64,000 bases of DNA from an uncultured Verrucomicrobia subdivision 3 bacterium (GTDB lineage: Bacteria > Verrucomicrobiota > Verrucomicrobiia > Limisphaerales > UBA11358), in the NCBI GenBank assembly GCA_903827955.1, contig CAIKKJ010000075.1, positions 1-64,000 on the forward strand, given 5' to 3'. Below the pieces are notes generated by a model. The model was given only the letters and a program-made list of their open reading frames with translations, was not told where the DNA came from and did not search any database. The position numbers and the translations under genes were made by a program. Shown in pieces: positions 52,882 through 62,357 of the stretch. The first letter of the stretch is position 1; each line of letters starts with the position of its first letter.

Positions 52882-54474
52882 TCATTGCGGCACGGCGACG
52901 AGCGCGATGCCGTTGCCGTAAAATGTCACCGCCGAGTCGTTGGAATTCACCAAGGTCGCGGCGCGTAGTTCAAAAAAGTTGGTCCGCGAAAACAGCGCGC
53001 CCGCCGCCTGTAATTCCAGTTCGCGCGACTTGACGTAGTGGCTGATCAGCCGTGCGTGACGGAAAATATTATTCTTTTCGCCCGGCGGCACGGCGGCGAT
53101 GTAATCCGCATCGCGCACCTCGACGCGGCCTGCCGCCCGCGCTTTCAATTGCTGATAAACCAGATTCATCTTCGCGCAGCTCGGCACGAAGATCGGGCCG
53201 TTTGCGATGCGGTCGCCCTCGAATTTGCAAATCACCGGCATGAACCACAAATCAGCGGCGACCGTGACGAGCAGCGCCGGCAGGAAAATCTTTTTCAGCC
53301 ACGGCAATTCCAGACAGCGCGCCGCGCCGACGCCGGCGAGCGTGAACAACAGCGGCGAAATCAGCAGGCAATAGCGCGAGTGAAACGGCTTGCCCGCGAC
53401 GAAGCTGAACGCCAGATACGCGAGAAAAACAAAGGCGGCGGTCAGCAGACCGGGCGGTTGCGCCAGCGTTTCGCGTAGTGTGGCGGAACGATTTTTTAAC
53501 GCCGACTTCACGGCGAGGATTGCGCCCAGCAAAATCCCCAGCGCAAAAATCACCGAGACGGCGTTCACCGCAATCAGTGCCGGCACGCCGCCGAAAGCAC
53601 GTTGCGCCAGAGTTTGAAAATCACCGGGCGCATAAGTCCAGCCGGGGTTCCAAAAATTCACGAGGAAGGTGAACGGCGAGGAAAAAATTTTCAGCGCGTC
53701 CGGCGAGAAACCGCCGTTGCCGCCGGTCAGCATCCCGCGCGTATTGGCCCAGTCGTGCCGCGCGTCGCCGAGAACGTAGGGGACGTAGCTCGCTGCCGCC
53801 GCGAGCAGGCCGATGACAAGCCAGCACCAGTTCACGCACAGCCGCGCAAACCAGCCGAACGCGATGAGCGGCAGAATCAGCGACAGCGTGCTCATGTGAA
53901 ATTGCGCGCCGGCGAGCAGCAGCAGCGGCAGCAAAAAAATCGCGCGCGATTTTTGAATTCGCACGCAGCGGAACAGCGCGAGGAAAATCACCGCGCCCAG
54001 CAACGGCATCGGCGAAGGATTCCAGACAATTGAAGAATATTGCACCATCCACAGCGACACGGCCATGAACAGCGCGCCAAAACTTGCCGCTGTGACGCCA
54101 ACCAATTCACGCGCCAGCCGCCACGTCAGCGCGATGGCGGCGAGGTTCACGGCGATCATGAGCAGCACCACTCCGTCGAGCGAGCCGTAGAGCTTGAGTC
54201 CGGCGACGCAAAAAAGCGTCCACAGCGGGCCGGGAAGTTTGGAGTGCGGATTGCAGTTGGGCTGGCCGATGTAGAGTGCGCGTTCGCCACCGTTCTCAAA
54301 ATTCGCGGCGACCTCGTAGGCCTCGATACCGTCCACCTGATAGCCGAGCGCGTGGCTTTGCGCCCAGCCGAAATAGCCCAGGCGCAACGCCAGCGCGACG
54401 AGCAAGATGACCGGCAGATGCCAGGCGGAATATTTTTTCAGCCAACCAACGGCAGGATTGGATGGCGGCTGCAT
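52882..54474 (-). CDS. GT39/ArnT-like membrane glycosyltransferase
   Basis: 530 residues from ATG 54474. About ten hydrophobic segments. The first periplasmic loop carries QVDGIEAYEVAANFENGG, and LVGVTAASFGALFMAVSLW lies near the following membrane segments, as in polyprenyl-phosphate-sugar-dependent transferases (PMT/ArnT type). The C-terminal approximately 110 residues are soluble. It probably adds a sugar to lipid or protein on the periplasmic side. It lies five bases downstream of the SNF2 gene on the same strand. Confidence 0.75.
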   Translation of the reverse strand: MQPPSNPAVGWLKKYSAWHLPVILLVALALRLGYFGWAQSHALGYQVDGIEAYEVAANFENGGERALYIGQPNCNPHSKLPGPLWTLFCVAGLKLYGSLDGVVLLMIAVNLAAIALTWRLARELVGVTAASFGALFMAVSLWMVQYSSIVWNPSPMPLLGAVIFLALFRCVRIQKSRAIFLLPLLLLAGAQFHMSTLSLILPLIAFGWFARLCVNWCWLVIGLLAAAASYVPYVLGDARHDWANTRGMLTGGNGGFSPDALKIFSSPFTFLVNFWNPGWTYAPGDFQTLAQRAFGGVPALIAVNAVSVIFALGILLGAILAVKSALKNRSATLRETLAQPPGLLTAAFVFLAYLAFSFVAGKPFHSRYCLLISPLLFTLAGVGAARCLELPWLKKIFLPALLVTVAADLWFMPVICKFEGDRIANGPIFVPSCAKMNLVYQQLKARAAGRVEVRDADYIAAVPPGEKNNIFRHARLISHYVKSRELELQAAGALFSRTNFFELRAATLVNSNDSAVTFYGNGIALVAVPQ

Positions 54475-54478
54475 CTTC

Positions 54479-57400
54479 TTATTCTTCCGCGAACAGATAT
54501 TCCAAATCTGTCGCCGTGAGGCTGCGGGCGAAGCCTTCTTCGCCAAGCACGTCGGCGATGGTCTTGGCCTTGCTCTGTTGCAGTTCCCAGATTTTTTCCT
54601 CCACCGTGCCGGGCGCGATGAGGCGATACGCGTTCACCGTCTGCGTCTGGCCAATGCGATGCGAGCGGTCAATGGCCTGCGCCTCGACTGCCGGATTCCA
54701 CCAAGGATCGTAAAGCACAACGTAGCTGGCGTTCGTCAGATTCAATCCCGTTCCCGCCGCGCGCAAACTCAAGAGGAACACGCACGCGCCGGATTCTTTT
54801 TGGAAATCGTTCACGACGGACTGGCGATCTTTTGTCTGGCCGGTTAGGACGTGCGTGTGGATGTTGCGCGCTTTACATTCCTTTTGGAGGAGTTCGAGCA
54901 TCTGCACAAATTGCGAGAAGACCAAAACTTTTTGGCCGTCGGCAATGAGCGGATCGAGCAATTCAAAGAGCGTATCGGTCTTGCCGCTGGCGGTGTCGCT
55001 GCCGACGAGCGCGGGATGGCAGCACACCTGGCGCAACCGCGTGAGCGCGGCGAGGACGTGCATCTTGGATTTGTTCAAGCCCTGCGTCTCGACCGCCTTC
55101 ATCACCTGATCGCGGCTGCGGCGCAACTCGGCGAGATACAGTTTCCGCTGGTCTTCACCGAGCGGACAATCGCGGCGCTCCTCGATGCGGTCGGGCAAAT
55201 CTTTCGCGACGTGTTTTTTCAAACGGCGCAGCAGGAGCGGGCGCAGCTTGGCGGACAGACGGCGGCGCGCGATGCGCTGCTCGGATTCGGCATTCTCGCC
55301 GCCTTTGGGTTCGTAGGTGTCGAGAAATTGATCCTGCGTGCCGAGATAACCGGGCTGGATGAAATCCACGATGCTCCACAGATCGAGCAAGCGGTTTTCC
55401 AGCGGCGTGCCGGTGAGCGCGATTTTGTTTTCGCACTTCAATTGCTTCACCGACTGCGTGACCTGCGCGCCGGGATTTTTGATGAACTGCGCCTCGTCCA
55501 AAATCACCGCACGGAAACTGAACTTGTGAAACTCTTCCAAGTCGCGCCGCAACAGCGCGTAGTTCGTGACGATCAAATCGTGCTGTGGAATCTGTTTCCG
55601 CAAATTGTGCCGCGCCGCGCCGCTTTCCAGCACGAGCACTTTCATGTCGGGCGTAAACTTCTCCGCTTCGCGCCGCCAGTTGTGCAGCACGGACGCGGGG
55701 CAAATCACCAATGACGGCTTGGGATTTTTCACATTGCGTTCCTTGAGCCAGTCGAGCCACGTCAACGTCTGCAAGGTTTTGCCGAGCCCCATGTCGTCGG
55801 CAAGAATGCCGCCGAGTTTGACCTGCACGAGGTGCGCGAGGAAATCAAAACCGTCTTTTTGATACGGGCGCAATTCCGCCTGCAAACCTTTCGGCAATTG
55901 CGCGTTCGGCACGCCTTTGAAATCACGGACTCGCTCGCGCAACGCCTGCGCCTCGGGTGAATCCACAAAACGCATCAACCCGTTTTCGTCCAGATGTGCG
56001 ACGTGTTCCAGCCCGACTTTTTGCGGCACGGCAATGAGTCCAGCCACGCCCATGTCGGCCATCGCTTCGTGCGCACTCTGCACGGCGTTCGTGTCAAGCT
56101 CCACCCAGCCGGCGTTCGGCAATTTCACGAACCGGCTGGTCGCGGCGGCGAGGCGATCCAAATCGGCCTTGGAAAGTTTCATGCCTTCCGCCTCCCATTC
56201 GGCACTCACGGACAACCAGTCAATGCCGCTGCCTTTGACAATTAATTTTGGCTTGAGTGCACGCGGCTTGAGAAACAGGTGATGGAACGCGGGGTTGCCA
56301 AGAAATTCTGCATCAGCCGGCCGGGAAGCCCAGGCTTCCGCCAGCAGGCCGAGAAAGTTTTCATTCGCATCGCCGATCCACAACCCGGGCTCCTGCATGA
56401 ACCAGTCGAGTTTCCGCAGCCAATGCACGGACGGATCGAGGCGCGGGTCATCAAGGATTTCCGGTTTGTCGCCGGCCTTGATGCTGCGGTTGTGCGGTGC
56501 CCATTCGTGGCCGTTCCAAACCCAGGTGCTTTTGTCGCGCAAACTTTTCGCGAGCAACCGCAGCTGCACGGTGTCATCCATCAGTTCAAAGACAAACTGC
56601 GGCGTGGCCTGATGCGCCACGCAAAGCTGCTCCCAGTCCACGCCGTGATTCGCCTGCGTCTTGCGCAAGTGCAGCAGCAAGCGATGGCTCAGTTTGCGCA
56701 CGGGCACGGACGGTTTTTGTGAAAGATATTTCAGCACGCCGTTCGGCGGCGCGTTGCGCAGCAGGAAAAATGTGTTGCCGATGAGGGCGATGGGCGCCTG
56801 GCGGTTGAAAAATTTTGCGTCGGCGATCGCGTGGGAAGTGCCATCCTGCAACGTGATGCGATGCGTGAAGGAAAGTTCTTGCGTGCCGTTCTCCAGCTGG
56901 GGCGTGAGCGAAACCACATCGCCATGAAAATGGATCATCTGGCCGTTGGCCGCGAGTTCGAGCCGGCCAGTGTTGCCCCAGCGCGCGAGCCACTGCAGCA
57001 GTTCCGCATCGGTCAGCAGCAGCGACGTCTCGTGGCCGGCGCGTTCGCGGTGCGTGTCGTAAATCCACTGGACGAATTCCCAGTCCCACGGGGTGAACAG
57101 CTCCTGCTCGTGCGCGGCGCGAACGACGAGATCCACAAGGTCATGCAGCGAACGCGCTTTTTCGCCGGTGCGCGGACGGAGCAAAAGAAATTGCAGCGCG
57201 AGCCGGTGGCGCGAAGGTTCCGCCACATCCGGTTGCGGTTTGCACACGACGCGCAGCGTGGCGCGCGGCGTGTCGAGGTGCAGCGGCGCGGGCGGCGAGA
57301 GCCAGTTTTCCAATTCCTTGACGAGGCGTTGTTCCTGCTCGGCTTCCTCGGCCTTGGCAAAACGCTCCGGGCTGGCGTGCGTCTGCAATTCCGGCGGCAC

Positions 57401-57748
57401 GGAACGCTTGGCGCGCAAAAACAAAAACGCGAGTTCCTCCAGCCGGTTTTTGCCGGTCGCGGCGAGCAACTTTGGCCACCAGTCCGTCGCGGGAAAATCG
57501 CGGCGCGAGAGCGAGAGTTTTTCAAAATAATCCTCAAGCAGCAGCCACGAGCGTTGCGAATCCGGGCAGGTGGCAAAGCCTTTCAGGATGTCCTCACGCT
57601 CGCAGACGGTGTTCTTGGAGTCGGAAAGTTCGCGGCGCAAATCGGCGAAGGCACCGTAAGTCTGCGACAAAACCTTGTGGTGGGCGTCGTATTTATTCGC
57701 GCCCGTGCGGGTCGCGCCATTCCCGTTTCTGATTGGAGTTCTCGGCAT
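54479..57748 (-). CDS. SNF2-family ATPase/helicase
   Basis: 1089 residues. The C-terminal half is a Swi2/Snf2 motor: motif I DDMGLGKTLQTLTW (about 650), motif II LDEAQFIKNP, KIALTGTPLENRLLDLWSIVDFIQPGYLG, then the second RecA lobe with KVLVFSQFVQMLELL and DPWWNPAVEAQAIDRSHRIGQTQ. The N-terminal half (about 1-600) is a large bacterial-type region without a motif I recognise. Such proteins translocate on duplex DNA and remodel bound proteins, including RNA polymerase; some act in phage defence, but no partner defence gene is adjacent. Confidence 0.9.
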   Translation of the reverse strand: MPRTPIRNGNGATRTGANKYDAHHKVLSQTYGAFADLRRELSDSKNTVCEREDILKGFATCPDSQRSWLLLEDYFEKLSLSRRDFPATDWWPKLLAATGKNRLEELAFLFLRAKRSVPPELQTHASPERFAKAEEAEQEQRLVKELENWLSPPAPLHLDTPRATLRVVCKPQPDVAEPSRHRLALQFLLLRPRTGEKARSLHDLVDLVVRAAHEQELFTPWDWEFVQWIYDTHRERAGHETSLLLTDAELLQWLARWGNTGRLELAANGQMIHFHGDVVSLTPQLENGTQELSFTHRITLQDGTSHAIADAKFFNRQAPIALIGNTFFLLRNAPPNGVLKYLSQKPSVPVRKLSHRLLLHLRKTQANHGVDWEQLCVAHQATPQFVFELMDDTVQLRLLAKSLRDKSTWVWNGHEWAPHNRSIKAGDKPEILDDPRLDPSVHWLRKLDWFMQEPGLWIGDANENFLGLLAEAWASRPADAEFLGNPAFHHLFLKPRALKPKLIVKGSGIDWLSVSAEWEAEGMKLSKADLDRLAAATSRFVKLPNAGWVELDTNAVQSAHEAMADMGVAGLIAVPQKVGLEHVAHLDENGLMRFVDSPEAQALRERVRDFKGVPNAQLPKGLQAELRPYQKDGFDFLAHLVQVKLGGILADDMGLGKTLQTLTWLDWLKERNVKNPKPSLVICPASVLHNWRREAEKFTPDMKVLVLESGAARHNLRKQIPQHDLIVTNYALLRRDLEEFHKFSFRAVILDEAQFIKNPGAQVTQSVKQLKCENKIALTGTPLENRLLDLWSIVDFIQPGYLGTQDQFLDTYEPKGGENAESEQRIARRRLSAKLRPLLLRRLKKHVAKDLPDRIEERRDCPLGEDQRKLYLAELRRSRDQVMKAVETQGLNKSKMHVLAALTRLRQVCCHPALVGSDTASGKTDTLFELLDPLIADGQKVLVFSQFVQMLELLQKECKARNIHTHVLTGQTKDRQSVVNDFQKESGACVFLLSLRAAGTGLNLTNASYVVLYDPWWNPAVEAQAIDRSHRIGQTQTVNAYRLIAPGTVEEKIWELQQSKAKTIADVLGEEGFARSLTATDLEYLFAEE

Positions 57749-57844
57749 CTAAACTAAAAAATAATGTTCTATCATTTCGACAGAACCCGCGTGGCCGGTC
57801 AATCGCAAATGAAAAGTTTTTTGGTCGGGACGTGGGCGACGCGA

Positions 57845-57872
57845 TTGACGATGGCGTTTTTTTTGATAGATT
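57845..57872 (+). promoter_or_regulatory. Promoter of asd
   Basis: TTGACG (57845-57850), 16 bases, TAGATT (57867-57872), 12 bases before ATG 57885. The leader would be only about 6 bases. Confidence 0.65.
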
Positions 57873-57884
57873 GTCCGGCCTTTT

Positions 57885-58889
57885 ATGAATCGCAATCCGC
57901 ATGTCGCAATTGTCGGTGCCACGGGAGCCGTGGGCATCGAGATGATCAAGACCTTGGAAAAAAGAAAATTTCCCGTGGGCAAACTCACCCTGCTCGCCTC
58001 GGCGCGCTCGGCGGGGAAAAAATTAAAATTTCGCGGCAAGGCGATCACGATCAAGGAACTCACCAAGGATTCATTCGCGGGCGTGGACATCGCGCTGTTC
58101 AGCGCGGGCGGCGGCATCTCGCGGGAATTCGCACCGATCGCGGCCAAGGCCGGCTGCGTAGTCGTGGATAATTCCAGCGCGTTCCGCCAAGATCCGAACG
58201 TCCCGCTCGTCGTGCCGGAAATCAACGCGGCGGACGTCAAGAAGCACAAGGGCATCATCGCGAATCCGAATTGCACCACGGCCATCACGCTGATGGCGTT
58301 GTATCCGCTGCACAAAAAATTCGGCGTGAAACGCATTTTTGCTTCGAGCTACCAAGCGGTTTCTGGCACGGGCGCACAGGCGATTGAAGAATTGAAGCGG
58401 CAGGTCGGCCAGGTCGTCGCCGGCAAAAAGGTGACGAAGGAAGTGTATCCCCACCAGATTGCCTTCAACGTGCTGCCCCATGTGGATTCATTTTTGCCGA
58501 CCGGTTACACGAAGGAAGAGATGAAGATGGAGAACGAAGGCCGCAAAATCATGCACCACGACAAATTTCGCGCGAGCGTGACCTGCGTGCGCGTGCCGGT
58601 CTATCGTTCGCATTCGGTCGCCGTGAGCGCGGAATTTGCCAAGCCCATCACCGTGGCCGCCGCGCGGGCGGTGTTGAACAAAGCGCCCGGTCTCGACGTG
58701 GTGGATGAACCGGAAAATAAAAAATATCCGATGCCGCTCAACACGTCCGAGCAATACAACTGCCAGGTTGGCCGGATTCGTCTGGACTGCGCGTTGGACA
58801 ACGGCTTGTGCTTCTGGGTCTCGGGTGATCAGTTGCTCAAGGGCGCGGCGCTGAACGCGGTGCAGATCGCCGAGGAACTGCTGAAGTAA
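57885..58889 (+). CDS. asd: Aspartate-semialdehyde dehydrogenase
   Basis: 334 residues, family length. NADP-binding VAIVGATGAVGIEMIKTLEKR, the catalytic Cys130 in ANPNCTTA, SYQAVSGTGAQAIEEL and the substrate-binding RVPVYRSHS. It reduces aspartyl phosphate to the semialdehyde for Lys, Met, Thr and diaminopimelate synthesis. It is transcribed divergently from the SNF2 gene. The stop codon lies in a perfect 16-bp palindrome. Confidence 0.96.
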   Translation: MNRNPHVAIVGATGAVGIEMIKTLEKRKFPVGKLTLLASARSAGKKLKFRGKAITIKELTKDSFAGVDIALFSAGGGISREFAPIAAKAGCVVVDNSSAFRQDPNVPLVVPEINAADVKKHKGIIANPNCTTAITLMALYPLHKKFGVKRIFASSYQAVSGTGAQAIEELKRQVGQVVAGKKVTKEVYPHQIAFNVLPHVDSFLPTGYTKEEMKMENEGRKIMHHDKFRASVTCVRVPVYRSHSVAVSAEFAKPITVAAARAVLNKAPGLDVVDEPENKKYPMPLNTSEQYNCQVGRIRLDCALDNGLCFWVSGDQLLKGAALNAVQIAEELLK

Positions 58890-58901
58890 CCAGCTGGTTA
58901 C
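58886..58901. promoter_or_regulatory. Perfect 16-bp palindrome at the asd stop codon
   Basis: GTAACCAGCTGGTTAC reads identically on both strands and contains the asd TAA. It lies 16 bases before the -35 of the next gene and could be a regulator site; it has no loop and so is a poor hairpin. Confidence 0.55.
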
Positions 58902-58916
58902 AAAATTAAAAGTCCA

Positions 58917-58951
58917 TTGAGCGTCCGCCAAAGTGTGATAGCTTTGGCGGA
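58917..58951 (+). promoter_or_regulatory. Promoter inside a strong hairpin before the NlpC-like gene
   Basis: TTGAGC (58917-58922), 16 bases, TAGCTT (58939-58944). The inverted repeat GTCCGCCAAAG/CTTTGGCGGAC (11 bp, 8-base loop) covers the spacer and the -10 and is followed by a T-rich stretch, so it could terminate asd and also hold the promoter of the next gene. Confidence 0.55.
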
Positions 58952-58961
58952 CTTTCATTTT

Positions 58962-60227
58962 ATGGCAAAACGCAGGCAGCAGCAGGAATCCGGGCAGGCG
59001 GCGAACAATTTCCAATTCACCCTCGCGGGACTGATTATCTTTAGCCTAGCGCTGATGGGCGGCGCGTCGCTAATCACTTGGAAGCTGTCGCAGAAGAGCG
59101 CGGCGCGCACGGAGCCTTACGCGGTGGATACCAAGGACAAGTCCGCCACCGTCCGCAGCGGGGCGTGGGGCACGCTGCTCACGCGTGACATCGAACTGGA
59201 ACGGCCAGCGGAATACCTCACGGAAGAAGTCGCGTTGCCGAAGCCGGAAATCTGGTCGTTCGCTGGGATGCGCCCGGAGGCGGTGAAAAAACTGTTCGCG
59301 GCGAACGGGGTTTCCGCCGGACAGATCGCCTCAGCCTTCGCGCCGGGAAGTTATTCGGAGAAAAACTCCGGCACGGAATTAAAGCCGTCGGAGTCATTTC
59401 TGACTTCATTCACCCCGGAGCAGCGTCAGAAACTCTACCTCGCGCTAGCCGGCGCGGGCGTGAACCTGTATCTGGATTTCCCTTACATTTTTCCGGGCAA
59501 TGATTTTGCGGACATCTGCACCAGCGGACATCTGCTGCCGGAGGAAGTGGCTTTGCTGAAGCAACTCGCCTATCCAAATGGAACGGCGCAGCAGTTGTCC
59601 GATTATTTTTTCCTGCTGGAAAAAATTCCCACACTGGAACGGCGCACGAAGGTAACGCAGGCGCTTTCGCGGCAGTCCGCCGTGCTCGCGCGCCTCGCGG
59701 TGCAACCGGACACGGACATTGACAAGATTGCGAGCTACTGGGGCAACGTGCCGAACGTGCGCTTCACCAACATCCGCCCGCTGATGGAATCACTCAAGCA
59801 ACTGCCGGAGGGTGGCAGCCTGAGCCTGCTGTATTTCCTGCCCAAGTTTGCGCGCGAACGGCTCTACACCTTTCCGCTGCCCGCGCAGACTGGCGACCCG
59901 GTGATGGACTGCCATTGGACGACGTTCAACTTTTTCAACGAGACGCCCGACAACCGTTTCAATGACGCCAACTATGCCGTGCAGTTCATCCAGAAAAATT
60001 ATTATCAGATTTCCGCGCCGTCGCAGTATGGCGACATCTTGCTGTTGATGAATGAAAAACAGGAGGTGAAACATTCCGCCGTCTTCATTGCCGACGACAT
60101 CGTCTTCACGAAAAACGGCAACAACTATCGCCAGCCGTGGATGCTCATGCGGATTCCTGACCTGCTCACGACCTATCCCGCCACACCGCCCATGAAGACA
60201 GTTTACATGCGGCGCAAGACCGATTGA
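58962..60227 (+). CDS. Membrane-anchored protein with NlpC/P60-like C-terminal domain
   Basis: 421 residues from ATG 58962 (the track's TTG start is the -35). A single N-terminal membrane anchor (FTLAGLIIFSLALMGGASLITW, about 20-41), a long helical middle region, then a papain-like pattern: Cys317 in VMDCHWTTFNFFNE, the YGDILLLMNE turn and His371 in HSAVFIADDIVFTKNG. This fits NlpC/P60 hydrolases that cleave cell-wall peptides or amide bonds, but the match is by motif order only. It converges with the ExbB/ExbD/TonB-like operon. Confidence 0.6.
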   Translation: MAKRRQQQESGQAANNFQFTLAGLIIFSLALMGGASLITWKLSQKSAARTEPYAVDTKDKSATVRSGAWGTLLTRDIELERPAEYLTEEVALPKPEIWSFAGMRPEAVKKLFAANGVSAGQIASAFAPGSYSEKNSGTELKPSESFLTSFTPEQRQKLYLALAGAGVNLYLDFPYIFPGNDFADICTSGHLLPEEVALLKQLAYPNGTAQQLSDYFFLLEKIPTLERRTKVTQALSRQSAVLARLAVQPDTDIDKIASYWGNVPNVRFTNIRPLMESLKQLPEGGSLSLLYFLPKFARERLYTFPLPAQTGDPVMDCHWTTFNFFNETPDNRFNDANYAVQFIQKNYYQISAPSQYGDILLLMNEKQEVKHSAVFIADDIVFTKNGNNYRQPWMLMRIPDLLTTYPATPPMKTVYMRRKTD

Positions 60228-60230
60228 AAA

Positions 60231-60668
60231 TTATTTTACGCCCGCTTCCTTCATGTAGGCGCTGGAAATCCTGATGTTCGCCGCTTTGGCGACATCCATC
60301 ACCCGCACAATCTGCCCCCACGGCGCGGCCTTGTCCGCCCGCACGGCCAGCTTGGCTTCATTGCCGGTGGCACGGGCTTTTTCGGCATCCACAATCAACC
60401 GGCCGCGCAACTGGTCTGGCGTCACCACATCGCCCGCCAGGCCGTAGCGCAAAGTGCCGGAAGCCTCGATGCTCACGAGCAACGGCGGATTTTCATTCGC
60501 GCCGGATCGCAAGGCGGAATTGGATTCCGGCAACGCCAGCCGCAGCGCGGGCTGCTGCCGAAACGTCGTCGTCACCAGCAGAAAAATCACCAGCACGATC
60601 AGCACATCAATCAGGGCGACGATGATGACCGCCGGCGCGGTGCGGCGTTTGTGCAGGATGAATCTCAT
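60231..60668 (-). CDS. ExbD/TolR-family protein
   Basis: 145 residues from ATG 60668. One N-terminal membrane helix with the conserved acidic residue (ALIDVLIVLVIFLLVTTTF) and a periplasmic domain ending NEAKLAVRADKAAPWGQIVRVMDVAKAANI. It forms the proton channel with ExbB/TolQ and drives a TonB-like protein. It overlaps the ExbB-like gene by four bases. Confidence 0.92.
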   Translation of the reverse strand: MRFILHKRRTAPAVIIVALIDVLIVLVIFLLVTTTFRQQPALRLALPESNSALRSGANENPPLLVSIEASGTLRYGLAGDVVTPDQLRGRLIVDAEKARATGNEAKLAVRADKAAPWGQIVRVMDVAKAANIRISSAYMKEAGVK

Positions 60669-61264
60669 TTCTTCTCCGCAGATTGGCGGCGGATGAATTC
60701 CGCGCACAGCGTTTCCATTTCCACGGCGAGCACTTCAACCTTTTTTGAAAAATAACTCCAGGCCACCAGCGACGGGATGGAAATCAGCAGGCCGATGAGC
60801 GTCGTCCGCAAAATCAAACTGATACCCTGCGCCAGTTTGGAAGCGTCGTTGATGTTCGTCAAACCCGTCTGCCCGATGTCGCCGAACACCGTCATCATGC
60901 CGAAAATGGTTCCGACCAGGCCGAGCAGCGGCGCGATGCCTACGATGACTTCCAGCACGACCAACCCCTGCTCCAACTTCACGACTTCATGACGCGCGGC
61001 TGTTTCCACCGCCGCCTCGGTGTCGGCTTTGGGCCAGTCACGATGCGCATCGGCAACCCGCAGCAGGCGACCGAGCGACGACGGCTGCGCTTCACAAAGC
61101 TGCCGGAGATTTTTCAAATCTTCGTCCGTGCGGCAAACCGCGACCGCAGCGGCGAGCCGCGCCGGCACGACGCTGCCCCAGCGCAATGTCCACGCGCGCC
61201 AGATGATCACACCCAGTCCCGCCACCGAGGTCAGGCCGAGTAACACATAAACAATTTTATCCAT
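60665..61264 (-). CDS. ExbB/TolQ-family proton channel protein
   Basis: 199 residues with three membrane helices: VYVLLGLTSVAGLGVIIWRAW, the pair around LEVIVGIAPLLGLVGTIFGMMTVF, and ISLILRTTLIGLLISIPSLVAWSYF. This is the MotA/TolQ/ExbB channel signature. Together with the ExbD-like protein it energises the TonB-like protein encoded upstream. Confidence 0.93.
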   Translation of the reverse strand: MDKIVYVLLGLTSVAGLGVIIWRAWTLRWGSVVPARLAAAVAVCRTDEDLKNLRQLCEAQPSSLGRLLRVADAHRDWPKADTEAAVETAARHEVVKLEQGLVVLEVIVGIAPLLGLVGTIFGMMTVFGDIGQTGLTNINDASKLAQGISLILRTTLIGLLISIPSLVAWSYFSKKVEVLAVEMETLCAEFIRRQSAEKK

Positions 61265-61288
61265 AAATTTTTCGAGTCGCGAACCGGT

Positions 61289-62257
61289 TTAATAATAATA
61301 AAACGTAAAGGAAATTTCCCGATAATTCGCATTGATCATGCGCTTCATGTCCGCCGGCCATTTGCCGAAAGGCGCAGCATCCTGCACGGCTTCCTCGCAA
61401 ACGTAGCCGAGCAACTGGCCGACGGTATTCTCCAAAAATTTCACTTCCATGATTGTGCCGTCAGCCTGCAACTTGAAATGCACGATGACCTTGCCGGTGC
61501 GGTCCTCGGCGAAACGATGGCTGTCCAGCAAATCATACCAGCGCTGCGTGACCGCCTCGACAATTGCGCGGTCGTAATCACCAAACGCCGTGGATTTCAC
61601 GTCGAGCGACGACCATTGTAACTGTCGCTTCACGCCGCCGTCCTGATGCATCGCCTGGCCGGGCAGCTGTTGCGTCTGCGCCTGTGCCTGTTTCAAAGTG
61701 CGCGGCCGCTGTTGCGCCGGTGCTGATTCGGGTTTGGGCTGGACCGGCTTGCTCAATTTCAAATCGCCCAGGCTCATCGGGTCATGCGGATGCGCTTCCT
61801 CTACCGGTTTGGTTTCTGGCGCTGCTTCCGCCGGCGGCGGGGTAGACGGCTGCAATTTCGGCAGCATCGGCACGTCCTCGGTTTTCGGCACATCCTTCTG
61901 CTTGCCGTTCACCTTTGGCTGGCTGGAATTTTTCTCCGGCTCGGGATTGGCCGCTTGGGAATTTTTGTTGGAATAATATTTCGTCTGCTTCGGCGGCTCC
62001 GGCGCGGCGTGGCTCACGTCCACAAAAATCAACGGCGGCTCGGCCTCGTGCTTGGCCGCCAGCATGGTGGTATTTTTTTTCTCGGGTTTTTTGAACCATG
62101 AGATCGCCTGCAACCGTTTCCACCAGCCAAGCTTTTTTCCCGCTTCGTAGCCCGACCACGCGCCGAGGTGTAACATCAGCGAAATCAAAAGCGCGACGAC
62201 CAGCCGGCTGGAGCCAAGCCGGCCGGGACGCAACGACTGGATTTCAGCGCGAGCCAT
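61289..62257 (-). CDS. TonB-like energy transducer
   Basis: 322 residues from ATG 62257. An N-terminal membrane helix (RLVVALLISLMLHLGAWSGY), a Pro/Lys/Glu-rich periplasmic spacer (about 45-210) and a C-terminal domain with VIVHFKLQADGTIMEVKFLEN, like TonB/TolA C-terminal folds. It would couple proton flow to outer-membrane transport. First gene of the three-gene operon, with ExbB-like 24 bases downstream. TTGCCG-N17-CAAAAT upstream is a candidate promoter. Confidence 0.82.
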   Translation of the reverse strand: MARAEIQSLRPGRLGSSRLVVALLISLMLHLGAWSGYEAGKKLGWWKRLQAISWFKKPEKKNTTMLAAKHEAEPPLIFVDVSHAAPEPPKQTKYYSNKNSQAANPEPEKNSSQPKVNGKQKDVPKTEDVPMLPKLQPSTPPPAEAAPETKPVEEAHPHDPMSLGDLKLSKPVQPKPESAPAQQRPRTLKQAQAQTQQLPGQAMHQDGGVKRQLQWSSLDVKSTAFGDYDRAIVEAVTQRWYDLLDSHRFAEDRTGKVIVHFKLQADGTIMEVKFLENTVGQLLGYVCEEAVQDAAPFGKWPADMKRMINANYREISFTFYYY

Positions 62258-62357
62258 GAACGGAAATTTTGCCTCATGGACGCGTCTCCGGCAACAGCAG
62301 GGTTTGACGTCCGTTTTCCCGCCTTGCAGTTTCACCGCGTTTTGCTTTCATCGCGCC

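Noticed and set aside
54851-55714. 287-residue plus-strand ORF
   Set aside because: Shadow of the SNF2 ATPase motor domain.
54479-57748. SNF2 gene as part of a phage-defence island
   Set aside because: No nuclease, methyltransferase or other defence partner is adjacent; neighbours are glycosylation and amino-acid genes.
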